Below are positions 46,867 to 56,052 of a DNA stretch of 64,000 bases, one piece after another. The first letter of the stretch is position 1, and each line of letters begins with the position of its first letter. The stretch covers positions 1-64,000 of the forward strand of contig CAJTVF010000005.1 in assembly GCA_910579435.1 (NCBI GenBank). Direction: 5' to 3'. This DNA comes from an uncultured Oscillibacter sp. (GTDB lineage Bacteria > Bacillota > Clostridia > Oscillospirales > Oscillospiraceae). The position numbers and the translations under genes are program-made. Below the pieces are notes generated by a model that saw only the letters and a list, made by a program, of their open reading frames with translations, was not told where the DNA came from and ran no database searches.

Positions 46867-49434
46867 TCAGCCGCCTTTGCCCAGCAGATCGGCGGCGATC
46901 TGGTCCACCCGGTGGACCCAGAGATGTTTTTCCGTGAGGCTTTTCAAGGCACTTTGCCGGAAACGGCGCAGGGCCTCCGCGTCGTCCAGCAGCGCCTTGG
47001 CGGCGGCGGCGAAGGCCTGGACGTCATAAGGGGCCGTTCTGCCGAACGCATTTTCCTCTATAAGGGACTTCATGGCGGCGGTGTCCGTGGAGAGGACGGG
47101 CAGGCCGTAGCTGATATACTGGAAGAGCTTGGTGCCCACCGCCATCTGCGTGTATTCGTTGGGCTGCAGTGTGAGCAGTCCCAGGCTGGCCCGGGCGTAG
47201 AAGGCTTCCAGCTCTTTGCCAGAGGCGTGATGAATTTCCAGCCAGGCGGGAATTGAATAATTGGGAAAGGCTTTTTCAAATTCTCCCTCCCGGCAGACCA
47301 GAATCAGCGGATAGCGCACGCCGTCCTTGTTTAGGATGGAAAACGCCTCCATGAGCATGGGAGACCCGTAGATTGCGCTGACCGCGCCGACATAGATGGC
47401 AGTCGCTGGCCCGTCTGGCGGGAAAGTGCTGTCCGGGGAGACCGTCGTGAGCTGTCCCGCCGGCGGCAGCGCTTTCATGTGGCGATATGGAAAATACCGG
47501 GCGGTGGACTTGTCGGGAAAATACACGATGTCCACGTTTTGCAGGACCCGGTCCGTCCACCATTGCAGGATGTCCAAGTAGGCTTCCTTCAGGCTGTTCA
47601 CCAGGCCCTGGCGCCGGGGAAACAGTTTGGGGAACCAGCGGTAAAAGTCCCGGTAGAAATAAGCGGTGGGGATTCCCTCCCGGCGCAGCAGGCGGATCAG
47701 GGCATAGTCGCAGTGGTACATAATGGGATACGTGGAGGACTCGATATAACAGAAGGCGGGGCGGTTCTCCCGCATCCATGCGACGGCCTTGCGGACCTCT
47801 GCCTTACGCTGCTTCCCCTCCCCCCTGCCGCAGTAACCGCTCAACAGATGGACCTCCCAGCCCCGCTCCAGAAAGGCGCGGTACATGGCGGTAGGACGGA
47901 CGCCGGAGCCGGATGTGACCTGGCCAATATTTCCATGGACGATATAGAGAAGGCGCTTCGGTCCCGGCTTTTCCGGTGCGCCGGGGAGGGGGCGGGAAAC
48001 CAGCGGGGTTAGGGACAGGAAATATAAAAGGCATAAAAGCGACAGTACCGGCGAGAGCAGCGTCTCCATGACGGAATTCGCTCCGTAGGCGATTGCCACC
48101 GCAAAGGGAAACAGAGAGTATTTTTTGGATGGGCGCTCCACCGCGAGGCGGATGGAGGCAAGACCCGCCAGGATGTTGAGAGCAGGGAAGAAAAGACCGG
48201 CCAGCGCACCAAATTGATACGCGAATTCGATGATAGTGAAATGGGAGTTTCGTGTTTCGACCTCGCCGGTCGCTTTGTAAAGGACCGTATCCGCAGAATT
48301 CCCCAGCAGCCCCACCTTCTCAAGGTGGATGCGCCAAAGCTCCGCTCGTCCGGCGGTATACGCGTTAAGCGTTTTTTCCGCTGCGTCGAACCGCTGGCCG
48401 TTATAGTCCTCCATTGCGTCAAGGACAACGGAGGGCGGTTCCACAGGGACGGGTTCCACGGGAGCAGGTTCCACAGGGACGGGTTCCACGGGAGCAGGTT
48501 CCACAGGGACGGGTTCCACAGGGACGGGTTCCACGGGAGCAGGTTCCTCAGGGGCGGGCTCCGGCGGGGGTGCGGTCATGGCCGTTTGGATCGAAGTTTT
48601 CAGCTGATAGCCTCCGTGGTAGATATAAATGGCGGAGGGGAGCAGAAAAACGACGGCGGCTATGGCGGGCAGGAGACGGCAAAGCAGAACGCGCCGCCAA
48701 TCCTTCCGGCGGAGCCAGAGCTGGAGCAGGCCGGATAGAACGAAGCAAAGAGCGGCGGCCAGTATGCCGGTCCGGCAGTTTGTGTAGTAGATTGTGGCGG
48801 CGGTGAAGCCCAGGAGCAGGTCCGCTGCAAATACGCGGGGGGAATATTTCTCTGCGGACATGATGTAGGCATACACGCAGACAAAGACGCCCACCAGGTA
48901 AATGGAGGTTCCGTTCCGATTCAGGAAAAAGCTTCCATAATTGACCGAGTTGATGGGAAAAAAGAAGATGCTTGCCACGGAGAAGATTAGGAAAGAGAGC
49001 AGCACGCCCCGGATGACCGGGGAGACCAGGCAGTCAAGGCCGCGGACGCCCCAAACCAGGTACAGCACAGGGAACACCCCCAGCCAGAGGATGGCCTCCG
49101 CCAGTGCGTCCGAGCGGACAAGGATGCCGGAGAGGACCATAAAAACGGAGACGCCCAGCCAGCAGACCGTCAGTGCGGGAGAGAAGCGCACGGGTTTGAG
49201 CTCCGGGGTCAGGCCGGCCAGAATGATGACGCCGAGAAGGAGATAGGCAATGACATATTGATACAGGTACCTTCCGGAATAGAGGCCGCTGTTGCGAATG
49301 AACTGCATGAGGATGATGCCCAGGACGCTGAGGGAGATCGCAGTATCCAAAACGCGCCGGGGAACTCTCTCCACAATGCGCGAAAGGGGGCTCAAAATCC
49401 ATTGAATCAGCTTTTCCTGTAAAATGATCAGCAT
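46867..49434 (-). CDS. Wzy-like polymerase fused to a glycosyltransferase
   Basis: 855 residues. The first 490 are an O-antigen ligase/polymerase-like membrane domain with about eleven segments (VIAYLLLGVIILAG, SVNYGSFFLNRNGTSIYL, YYTNCRTGILAAAL). Its big extracellular loop contains a Pro-Val-Glu-Pro repeat (about 293-333). Residues about 510-855 are a family-4-like glycosyltransferase (LLYIVHGNIGQVTSGSGVRP, AIYVGAVSAIYGSPMLMEAF, LTLQPNEYTQMAVGTKLFQY). The glycosyltransferase part follows the last membrane segment and should be cytoplasmic. A fusion of the polymerase, which works outside, with a cytoplasmic transferase is unusual. It may couple last-sugar addition to polymerisation. Confidence 0.82.
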   Translation of the reverse strand: MLIILQEKLIQWILSPLSRIVERVPRRVLDTAISLSVLGIILMQFIRNSGLYSGRYLYQYVIAYLLLGVIILAGLTPELKPVRFSPALTVCWLGVSVFMVLSGILVRSDALAEAILWLGVFPVLYLVWGVRGLDCLVSPVIRGVLLSFLIFSVASIFFFPINSVNYGSFFLNRNGTSIYLVGVFVCVYAYIMSAEKYSPRVFAADLLLGFTAATIYYTNCRTGILAAALCFVLSGLLQLWLRRKDWRRVLLCRLLPAIAAVVFLLPSAIYIYHGGYQLKTSIQTAMTAPPPEPAPEEPAPVEPVPVEPVPVEPAPVEPVPVEPAPVEPVPVEPPSVVLDAMEDYNGQRFDAAEKTLNAYTAGRAELWRIHLEKVGLLGNSADTVLYKATGEVETRNSHFTIIEFAYQFGALAGLFFPALNILAGLASIRLAVERPSKKYSLFPFAVAIAYGANSVMETLLSPVLSLLCLLYFLSLTPLVSRPLPGAPEKPGPKRLLYIVHGNIGQVTSGSGVRPTAMYRAFLERGWEVHLLSGYCGRGEGKQRKAEVRKAVAWMRENRPAFCYIESSTYPIMYHCDYALIRLLRREGIPTAYFYRDFYRWFPKLFPRRQGLVNSLKEAYLDILQWWTDRVLQNVDIVYFPDKSTARYFPYRHMKALPPAGQLTTVSPDSTFPPDGPATAIYVGAVSAIYGSPMLMEAFSILNKDGVRYPLILVCREGEFEKAFPNYSIPAWLEIHHASGKELEAFYARASLGLLTLQPNEYTQMAVGTKLFQYISYGLPVLSTDTAAMKSLIEENAFGRTAPYDVQAFAAAAKALLDDAEALRRFRQSALKSLTEKHLWVHRVDQIAADLLGKGG
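48437..48556. repeat. 15-bp minisatellite, eight units, in coding sequence
   Basis: Eight tandem 15-bp units. Two alternate forms, GGTTCCACAGGGACG and GGTTCCACGGGAGCA, appear in the order A-B-A-B-A-A-B, then a degenerate eighth. They encode V-E-P-[VA]-P five-residue repeats in the extracellular loop of the polymerase domain. Units keep the frame, so copy number can change without breaking the gene. Confidence 0.92.
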
Positions 49435-49500
49435 ATTATGAGATCATCTCCTTGCATAGATTGTTCCATAATTTCAAGTCTTGCTTGAAATAGAGCGGAT

Positions 49501-51429
49501 TCAGCTTACGCCAAATTGACGGGCAAATTGTTCATACTGGATAAAGTCAAATAGCGAAGGTGCATATGGACGTGTGGAGACAAGGCTGGACAGTTTATCC
49601 ATACGGAAATAGGGAGCGGTTACAGCGCTGTTCACCAGATCTGCCAGGTATGACTGGGAGAACTGCTTCATCCAGAGGTCCACCGGGGCGTTAAAGCCCA
49701 TTTTGTTTGTCCGCCACGTCACCGCTTCGGGCATGCGGGAATGAAAGAGCTCTCGCATGATGTTTTTAGTATATCCGTTTCGAATCTTCATGGCGGGGGG
49801 GATTTTGCATGCCAGTTCCACAAAGCGGTAATCCATAAAAGGAATCCGGCTTTCGAGCGAAGAGGACATATACAGCCGGTCGTCAAAACGGACGATATGG
49901 GGCAACTGTGTGGCGGTGAGTTCCGTCTTTTGCAGTTCCGACAGGGAGCGGGGATAAAGAAGCGTGTGAAGCTCTTCACGATTGCGGCATTCCAGCAGTT
50001 CCCTCCTAACAAAGGAATCGGCCCGGCGTAGCTGGCGGCCGTCTCGAACGGCGGGAAAGCAGAAGTAGCAGAACATACCAAAGAGTCCCGCCAGGGAGAC
50101 AGCGGAATGCCGCGCGGCAAGACCGTATTCTCGAAGGACAGGGCCAAAACGCCATTTTTTCAGCAAATCGAAGAAATAATAAGCGTAATAACGCTCGTAG
50201 CCCAGCATTGTCTCGTCGCCGCACTGCCCATTCAGCACGACTTTGAATCCCCGCTGGCGAATGATATCCAGCAGGAATTTCGGCCCCAAGAGCGCCAGTC
50301 CTCCTCCTCCCTCCATGGCCCAGACCAAGTTTTCAAACCGGGTCTCGATCCCATCAGAGGGATCGGGAAAGACCTGATGGCCTTGACAGCCGCAAGCCTT
50401 GTTGACCATATCTGCGAAGGCCCACTCGTCACAGTCCCCCCGTCCCGGATAGCTGGTTGTGAAGGTATTGAGAGTGGAAGGGTCTGAAAGCTGTCCGCAA
50501 AGCTCCGTGACCATGCAGGAAGAGTCCAGCCCGCCGGAAAGTAGCGCGGCCAGAGGCGCGTCGCTCCGCAGCCGCCAACGGCAGCTCCTCGCGAATTCCT
50601 CAGCAATCTGAGAAGACCACTCTTCGAGGGACAGCCCCTCTTCGTAGCGGACCTCCAGCCGCCAGTATGGGGAGACATGCATATGGTCGATACGGCGGAA
50701 ATCATTGGATAGCTGAATAGTCAACTTATGGCCGGGTGGAAGGGTGCGCATCCCCTCGATCAGCGTTTGTTCATTATAGTCGTAGATCCTGTACATCAGA
50801 TTTGCCGCCAAGTAAGACCGATCGAATCGGCGTGGAATGCGGTCATCCTGACAGAGCTGTTTCAGCTCGGAACCAAACAACAATCGGTTGCCCTGCCGCC
50901 AATAGTGGAAGGGTTTTGCACCTAAGCGGTCCCTGGCACAAAAGAGTTTTCGCTCCTGCTCGTCCCAAAGGGCGAAACCCCACATGCCGTTGAAATGGCT
51001 GAGGCAGTCCTCACCCCACTCACTGTATGCGTGCAGAAGGACCTCCGTATCGCAGCTGGTGTGAAAGGAATGGCCCAGCACGGAAAGCTCCTCGCGCAGT
51101 TCCAAGTAATTGTAGATCTCGCCGTTGTAAATTATGGAGAGCCCTCGCTCTGGCAGGGACATGGGTTGGTGCCCGCTGACGGTCAGATCAAAAATACTCA
51201 GGCGGCGAAACCCGAAGCCCAAAAATGCCCCATATCCGTCCGCTTGCGCCAGGGGGGGCAATGCGGTTTCCGGCATCGATTCCGGCCCGCTGTAAAAGGA
51301 GGCGCCAGAAGGTCCGATCAGCGCATATCCCTCATCATCCGGCCCGCGATGGCGGATGACATCTGTCATTTGTCGCAAGATGCCCACATCAACGCCGTTG
51401 GTATCCAAATACCCGCTGATTCCGCACAT
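49501..51429 (-). CDS. asnB: asparagine synthase (glutamine-hydrolysing), AsnB-like
   Basis: 642 residues from ATG 51427-51429 after GGGAGG; the longer open frame is not native. It begins M-C-G-I-S-G-Y-L-D, so Cys2 is the glutaminase nucleophile. IRHRGPDDEG and the IYNGEIYNYLELREEL motif follow. The synthetase domain has ALLSGGLDSSCMVTEL near 320. In glycan loci, AsnB-like enzymes turn uronic acids into uronamides (WbpS-type role), and a mannuronic-acid pathway is encoded next to it, so amidation of ManNAc3NAcA is a reasonable idea. The base composition is somewhat less GC-rich than flanking genes. Confidence 0.9.
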   Translation of the reverse strand: MCGISGYLDTNGVDVGILRQMTDVIRHRGPDDEGYALIGPSGASFYSGPESMPETALPPLAQADGYGAFLGFGFRRLSIFDLTVSGHQPMSLPERGLSIIYNGEIYNYLELREELSVLGHSFHTSCDTEVLLHAYSEWGEDCLSHFNGMWGFALWDEQERKLFCARDRLGAKPFHYWRQGNRLLFGSELKQLCQDDRIPRRFDRSYLAANLMYRIYDYNEQTLIEGMRTLPPGHKLTIQLSNDFRRIDHMHVSPYWRLEVRYEEGLSLEEWSSQIAEEFARSCRWRLRSDAPLAALLSGGLDSSCMVTELCGQLSDPSTLNTFTTSYPGRGDCDEWAFADMVNKACGCQGHQVFPDPSDGIETRFENLVWAMEGGGGLALLGPKFLLDIIRQRGFKVVLNGQCGDETMLGYERYYAYYFFDLLKKWRFGPVLREYGLAARHSAVSLAGLFGMFCYFCFPAVRDGRQLRRADSFVRRELLECRNREELHTLLYPRSLSELQKTELTATQLPHIVRFDDRLYMSSSLESRIPFMDYRFVELACKIPPAMKIRNGYTKNIMRELFHSRMPEAVTWRTNKMGFNAPVDLWMKQFSQSYLADLVNSAVTAPYFRMDKLSSLVSTRPYAPSLFDFIQYEQFARQFGVS

Positions 51430-51451
51430 AGCAAAACCTCCCGTGATACTT

Positions 51452-52591
51452 CTAATATCCTGAAAACTCTTGAAAAAGAGCGGTGTACTGTTTGGCATTC
51501 TTTTCCCAGGTCAGGTTCAAAGCATCCCTCCTGCCCCGCTCCGCGATGGCGGAAGCTTTGTCAGGATGCCCCAGACACCACTCAATGGTCTGAACGATGG
51601 CGTCAGGGTCATCCGGTGGCACCAGGAAACCGTTTTCCCCAGATATGATCAGGTCGGCGATGCCCTCGCCCTCTGTGCCAATGGTGACACAGCCGCTGGC
51701 CATGGCTTCCAGGTAGACGATACCAAAACCCTCCTGAACGCTGGGCATAACAAAAAATCTGGAGGCGGACATTATTTGCAGCGTTTGGCTGTTTGGGAGG
51801 AAGCCGTGAAAACGAACTGCGTCCGTCACATCCAGCTCGTTGCACAGGGCCTGGAAACGGGACAGCTCACTTCCGGAGCCGACAATGTCCAGGGTAACAC
51901 CGGGATGCCGCTTCCGCAAAGATGCCAAGGCGCGGATAGTTACATCCGCTTTTTTTCGGGCCACCAAATAGCCTGCTTGGACGATAGAGAGCGGCAGTTT
52001 GTCCTTCTGGAAGTGTGCGCTCTCGACATGAAAGCCATTCAGAATGATGGGTGTTTTTATATTGACATGTGTTTCTAACAGCTGTTTTTGCAACATGGAA
52101 CTGACCGAAACTACTGCGTCGGCTTTATTCGCCAAGGTTTTGAGAAGCACCGGGTTCCGGCCCCACGCTTCACATACGGTTTCGCCATGCGTGGTGACGA
52201 CCAGCGGCACGTGCAGCCTCCCCTTCAGCCAGGCTCCGATCTCACTGTCGAAGCCCAGCGTGTGGGCGTGGATGACGTCGGGAGCGAAACCGTCCAAGAG
52301 GGCGTTCAGATGACTCCGGACAGCCCGAAGGGCGCTGGCGGTATTAAAGCGTTTTTCCCCATATTTGGACAAAGAGAGATACCGTAGCAGAAAAAGCTCT
52401 ACGCCGTCAATTTCCCGCTTTTGCAGCGGAGAGGACATCCGTTTTCCGCCCCAGTTCTCTTTTCCTATGGCGATGGGGACGACCACCCGCACCCGGTGTC
52501 CCAGCGCCGCATATGCCTTTGCTTGGGCGTGGACGAAGGAGGAGGAGAGATCTCGATACATTCCGTAATGGCAGACGACCAGGATATTCAT
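51452..52591 (-). CDS. family-4 glycosyltransferase
   Basis: 379 residues. GT-B enzyme with N-terminal MNILVVCHYGMYRDLSSSFV, PDVIHAHTLGFDSEIGAWL and VVTTHGE, and C-terminal LSIVQAGYLVARKKADVTIRAL, VGSGSELSRFQ, FVMPSVQEGFGIVYLEAMASG (E-x7-E donor motif) and NGFLVPPDDPDAI. It transfers a sugar within repeat-unit assembly. It overlaps the oxidoreductase gene downstream by 4 bp. It is less GC-rich than its neighbours, hinting at separate acquisition with asnB. Confidence 0.9.
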   Translation of the reverse strand: MNILVVCHYGMYRDLSSSFVHAQAKAYAALGHRVRVVVPIAIGKENWGGKRMSSPLQKREIDGVELFLLRYLSLSKYGEKRFNTASALRAVRSHLNALLDGFAPDVIHAHTLGFDSEIGAWLKGRLHVPLVVTTHGETVCEAWGRNPVLLKTLANKADAVVSVSSMLQKQLLETHVNIKTPIILNGFHVESAHFQKDKLPLSIVQAGYLVARKKADVTIRALASLRKRHPGVTLDIVGSGSELSRFQALCNELDVTDAVRFHGFLPNSQTLQIMSASRFFVMPSVQEGFGIVYLEAMASGCVTIGTEGEGIADLIISGENGFLVPPDDPDAIVQTIEWCLGHPDKASAIAERGRRDALNLTWEKNAKQYTALFQEFSGY

Positions 52592-53667
52592 CCGTCGAAC
52601 CTCCCGGTAAAGTCCGTGCTGGCCACATCCTTCAGCGGCAGCTTCACCGGTTTCCCAGTGGCGGCGGACTGGTAAATGGCCAGGATCATCTCCAGGGCGT
52701 TCCGCCCCGCCACGGCGTCCACATAGGGCCTGCGGTCCTGTTCAATGGCCTCGATCATATCGGCGAACAGGCTGGTGTGGCCGTTGCCGTAGACATTGCT
52801 GGTGGCTTCCTGGAGACCCTTGTTCTGAACGTCTTTTTCGTCCTCGCCGGCGAAGTCCCACACGTCAATGTTGTTGGTGGACGTCCCTCCCAGCTTCACC
52901 GTTCCGGTCTCGCCGAAGAGGTACAGCGTCTCCTCCAGGTTCTTCGGGTAGACGTTGGTAGTGCCCTCGATGGTGCCCACAGCGCCGTTCTTGAATTTCA
53001 CGACCGCCATGCCGATATCCTCGCATTGGAGGTAGTCGTGGAACTGCCGCTTGGTGACGCCATAGACCTCCTCCACCTCGTCTCCCATCATCCAGCGCAG
53101 AAGATCAATTCCGTGAATGCACTGGTTCATCAGACAGCCGCCGTCCTGGGCCCAGGTGCCCCGCCAGGGGGCCTGGTCGTAATAATCCCGGTTCCGGTTC
53201 CAGCGGACATGGACAGAGCCATGGGAGACGCGTCCAAAGCGGCCCGCCTCCAGGGCGCGGCGGAGCTCCTGGACGGCAATGTTAAAGCGGTTCTGATGGC
53301 AGGCGGAGACCTTCACGCCCTTTTCCCCGCTCCGGCGGATAATCTCGTCCGCGTCGGCCATGCTCATGGCCATGGGTTTTTCAATGATGACGTTGACCCC
53401 CGCGTCGATGCAGCGGAGGGCAATCTCCGCGTGGACGCCGCTCTCAGTGGCGATGCTTACAAGGGCGGGCTTTTCTGCCTCCAGCAGCGTTTTGTAGTCC
53501 GTATAGCGGTGGATGCTCCCGTCCTTCTCCAGGCCGTATTTGGCCAGGAGGGCCTCCATGGTTTCGGGCAGCACGTCGCACACGGCGCAGATTTCCAGGC
53601 GGTTGTTCAAAGCGGCTTTGATGTGGTTGACTGCGATACGGCCGCAACCGATGAGGGCGTATTTCAT
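52588..53667 (-). CDS. WbpB/WlbA-like Gfo/Idh/MocA dehydrogenase
   Basis: 359 residues. The N-terminal Rossmann domain has YALIGCGRIAVNHIKAA and the Gfo/Idh/MocA signature EKPMAMSMADADE near 97-109; the C-terminal sheet domain contains WRGTWAQDGGCLMNQCIHGIDLLRWM. The protein looks like WbpB/WlbA, which oxidises C3 of UDP-GlcNAcA to the 3-keto form for the aminotransferase step. The aminotransferase, acetyltransferase, 6-dehydrogenase and 2-epimerase of that route are all encoded within 9 kb, which makes this role likely. Confidence 0.85.
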   Translation of the reverse strand: MKYALIGCGRIAVNHIKAALNNRLEICAVCDVLPETMEALLAKYGLEKDGSIHRYTDYKTLLEAEKPALVSIATESGVHAEIALRCIDAGVNVIIEKPMAMSMADADEIIRRSGEKGVKVSACHQNRFNIAVQELRRALEAGRFGRVSHGSVHVRWNRNRDYYDQAPWRGTWAQDGGCLMNQCIHGIDLLRWMMGDEVEEVYGVTKRQFHDYLQCEDIGMAVVKFKNGAVGTIEGTTNVYPKNLEETLYLFGETGTVKLGGTSTNNIDVWDFAGEDEKDVQNKGLQEATSNVYGNGHTSLFADMIEAIEQDRRPYVDAVAGRNALEMILAIYQSAATGKPVKLPLKDVASTDFTGRFDG

Positions 53668-53692
53668 GACGGCACTTCCTTTTTATTTTTCG

Positions 53693-54826
53693 TTATTTTT
53701 CGCTCAGAATCTCTTCATATAGGGCCAAGAGCTTCGTTTCTTCCACGCCCCAGTTGAATTTTTCTTGAACGGCCCGGCGACCGGCCTCCCCCATTTGGCG
53801 GGCCTCCTTCGGGTGATCCAGGAGGTAGCGGATGGCGGAGGCGTACGCTTCGACGTCCTCCGGATCTATGCAGACGGCGAAACAGTAATCCGAGAGAAGC
53901 TTGTCGCAATACGGACTCTTCGCCATAATAGAGGGTAGACCCATGGCCATATATTCGTAGGATTTTGTGGCAAGATTGTCGAATTTGTTATACTGCCCCA
54001 CATTCAGTCCAACGGCCGCGCCGATCCGGCAGTGGGAGAGTGTTTTCCGCACATCTTCCCGGCTGACTCTGCCCATATAATGGACGCAGGAGGCTTCCGG
54101 CATGGACAGGACCTCCTCCTGATATGAATCGGGAGAGAAGTTTCCCGCCAAGTACACTTCGGCCCCGGCCATGCTGGCGGCCCGTACTAACTGGGTGATC
54201 CCGCGGGCGCGGGTAAGGGACCCCAGGCAGCAGACGCTTCGGTCCCACTTTTCAGAATCAGGGTCATAATAATCATACAGCTCTTCCAGCAGGGGGACGT
54301 TATCCAAAAACGCAATGCTGCGGCATTGGCCCTCAAAAGGATTTCGTCCGTCCTTCAGGCAGGGAAATACCAGACCGTCAATTTTCCGCAGCGCGTGCCG
54401 CTCATAGGCGCCGTAGGCGAAGGCGATAAGGGAGCGGAGCGGGGCGGGGAGATATTCCTTGGTCTTGATCTGCTCGGTGTATTTTTCATGGCTGTCAAAA
54501 ATGACTCGTTTGTCCCGCTTTTTCAGCTTCAGCCCATAGGGCAGCAGCTCCGGGTCATGAAAATGATAGATATCCGCGTCCACGGACAGCGCCGCCTCGT
54601 AGACCTTTTTGGAAAACGACGCCATCCGCTCCCGCCGGCTCCCGGGAAGGGGGCCCACGCCGATAATGTGGACGTTATCTTTTTCATAAGTGCCGCCCGG
54701 CTCCACTAGATAGACGTCATACCCCGCCTTCGCCAGGGATACGCACTCCTTGCGGAAGATTCGGATATCCTCTGGCGGATGCGCACTGGTCATGTGGCAG
54801 ACCTTCGCCTTTCCGGCCGCGCCCAT
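53693..54826 (-). CDS. family-4 glycosyltransferase (tandem paralog A)
   Basis: 377 residues from ATG 54824-54826, 7 bases after AAGGAGG (a GTG lies one codon earlier). GT-B enzyme: KVCHMTSAHPPEDIRIFRKECVSLAKAGYDVYLV at the start (two motifs), IYHFHDPELLPYGLKLK, VCCLGSLTRARGITQLVRAA, YLAGNFSPDSY and YEYMAMGLPSIMA. It is paralogous to the upstream neighbour with the same domain order. It lacks a clean E-x7-E motif, as in many GT4 'DPELLPYGLKLKK' proteins. Its start overlaps the TGA of that gene, so expression may depend on whether translation upstream reaches that stop. Confidence 0.85.
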   Translation of the reverse strand: MGAAGKAKVCHMTSAHPPEDIRIFRKECVSLAKAGYDVYLVEPGGTYEKDNVHIIGVGPLPGSRRERMASFSKKVYEAALSVDADIYHFHDPELLPYGLKLKKRDKRVIFDSHEKYTEQIKTKEYLPAPLRSLIAFAYGAYERHALRKIDGLVFPCLKDGRNPFEGQCRSIAFLDNVPLLEELYDYYDPDSEKWDRSVCCLGSLTRARGITQLVRAASMAGAEVYLAGNFSPDSYQEEVLSMPEASCVHYMGRVSREDVRKTLSHCRIGAAVGLNVGQYNKFDNLATKSYEYMAMGLPSIMAKSPYCDKLLSDYCFAVCIDPEDVEAYASAIRYLLDHPKEARQMGEAGRRAVQEKFNWGVEETKLLALYEEILSEK

Positions 54827-56052
54827 CACGCCGCCTCCTTTCGGAGACTACGCGGCGCACGAACCGCGAGGGGTAAGAACAGAATTACACAGATCGTCCC
54901 CGGGGGGGGGGACATTTGTGCGCTATTTAAGGACGCGGGGGCGCCCTCTGCGGCCAGCGCGTCATACAGGGCCAGAAGCTTCTTTTCCTCCACGCCCCAG
55001 TTGAATTCCTCTTTTATGGCCCTGCGCCCGTTCTCCCCCATCTGCCGGGCCTCTTCTGGGTGGTCCAGCAGGTATTGGACGGCGGAGGCAATTTCCCCCG
55101 GATTTTCTGGATCTATACAAATTCCGCAGTGGTAGCGGTCCACAAATTCCCGCCACAGCACGAAGTTCGTGCAGATCACCGGAAGGCCCGCCAGCATCTC
55201 CTCGAAAATCTTTGTGTTGCCCATAGTGCCGTTTTTCCAGTCAGAATTTCGGGAATAGGACACTACCGCCATGCCAACCGTACTTTGCGCCAGTAGCGCA
55301 GCTACTTCTCCGTGGGGCACCCTGCCGAGGTACCGGACCCGCTCCCAAGCGGGCAAAGCCTGAAGCTCCTGGAGGTACGGGGTGTCGGCAATGCCGCACA
55401 GAAGGTATTCGCAGTCCGGCAGTTTCTCCAAGGCCCTTATGATTGTGTGGTGGTTCCATTGGCGGGAGATGCCGCCGGCAAATACCAGGGTACGGTCACT
55501 CTGCTCAGGGAGAGGGGGCATTTTTGCGGGAAGAATTGGGAAGTTTGCTACTTGGACCGTTCGGGAGTTGATGGAGCGGAAATATTCCACAATATTGGGC
55601 GTTACAGAAATTACGGCGTTAAGTTGCCGGCAGACGCCTTCTTGATGGGCCTTAAACCAGTGGTACACCATTTTCCGCAGAGGAGCCGGAATCCACTCTT
55701 TTTGCAGGACGGACTCCAGCGTATTTTCGTGGCTGTCGAAGATGACCTTTTTGCCCTTCTTCTTTAGCTTCAGCCCATAGGGCAGCAACTCCGGGTCGTG
55801 GAGGTGGTAGACATCTGCGTCCGCCTCCAGGGCCCTCCGGTACGCCCTCCAGGCAGTCATGAGCATGCGCTGAAAGCGGTTTGGGGCGATATCCCCAAAG
55901 CCCAGGATGTGAACGCCGTCCTTTTCATAGTCCCCCCCCTGCTGGACCAACGTCACGTCATACCCGGCTCTTGCCAGAGAGACGCACTCCTTCTGAAAAA
56001 TCCGCACGTCCTCCGGGGGGTGGACGCTTGTAACATGGCATACCTTCGTCAT
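54826..56052 (-). CDS. family-4 glycosyltransferase (tandem paralog B)
   Basis: 408 residues. GT-B enzyme: TKVCHVTSVHPPEDVRIFQK at the start, VYHLHDPELLPYGLKLKKKG near 85, LVFAGGISRQWNHHTIIRAL near 190 and NTKIFEEMLAGLPVICTNF near 285. The native part ends near residue 375. The last 30 residues are read through a C10 tract (SPPPGTICV...) and end SLRKEAA with TGA overlapping the next ATG. A one-base change in the tract would end the protein early. It overlaps the epimerase gene upstream by 4 bp. Confidence 0.85.
   Translation of the reverse strand: MTKVCHVTSVHPPEDVRIFQKECVSLARAGYDVTLVQQGGDYEKDGVHILGFGDIAPNRFQRMLMTAWRAYRRALEADADVYHLHDPELLPYGLKLKKKGKKVIFDSHENTLESVLQKEWIPAPLRKMVYHWFKAHQEGVCRQLNAVISVTPNIVEYFRSINSRTVQVANFPILPAKMPPLPEQSDRTLVFAGGISRQWNHHTIIRALEKLPDCEYLLCGIADTPYLQELQALPAWERVRYLGRVPHGEVAALLAQSTVGMAVVSYSRNSDWKNGTMGNTKIFEEMLAGLPVICTNFVLWREFVDRYHCGICIDPENPGEIASAVQYLLDHPEEARQMGENGRRAIKEEFNWGVEEKKLLALYDALAAEGAPASLNSAQMSPPPGTICVILFLPLAVRAPRSLRKEAA
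54902..54911. repeat. G10/C10 homopolymer tract 2
   Basis: Ten G on the plus strand near the 3' end of paralog B, preceded in the message by CACAAATGT. At C10 the frame reaches the TGATG overlap with the next gene; at C9 or C11 stops occur earlier. Confidence 0.85.

Noticed and set aside
48437..48556. CRISPR array
   Set aside because: Repeats are contiguous 15-bp coding units without spacers. No other spaced direct repeats or cas genes were seen.
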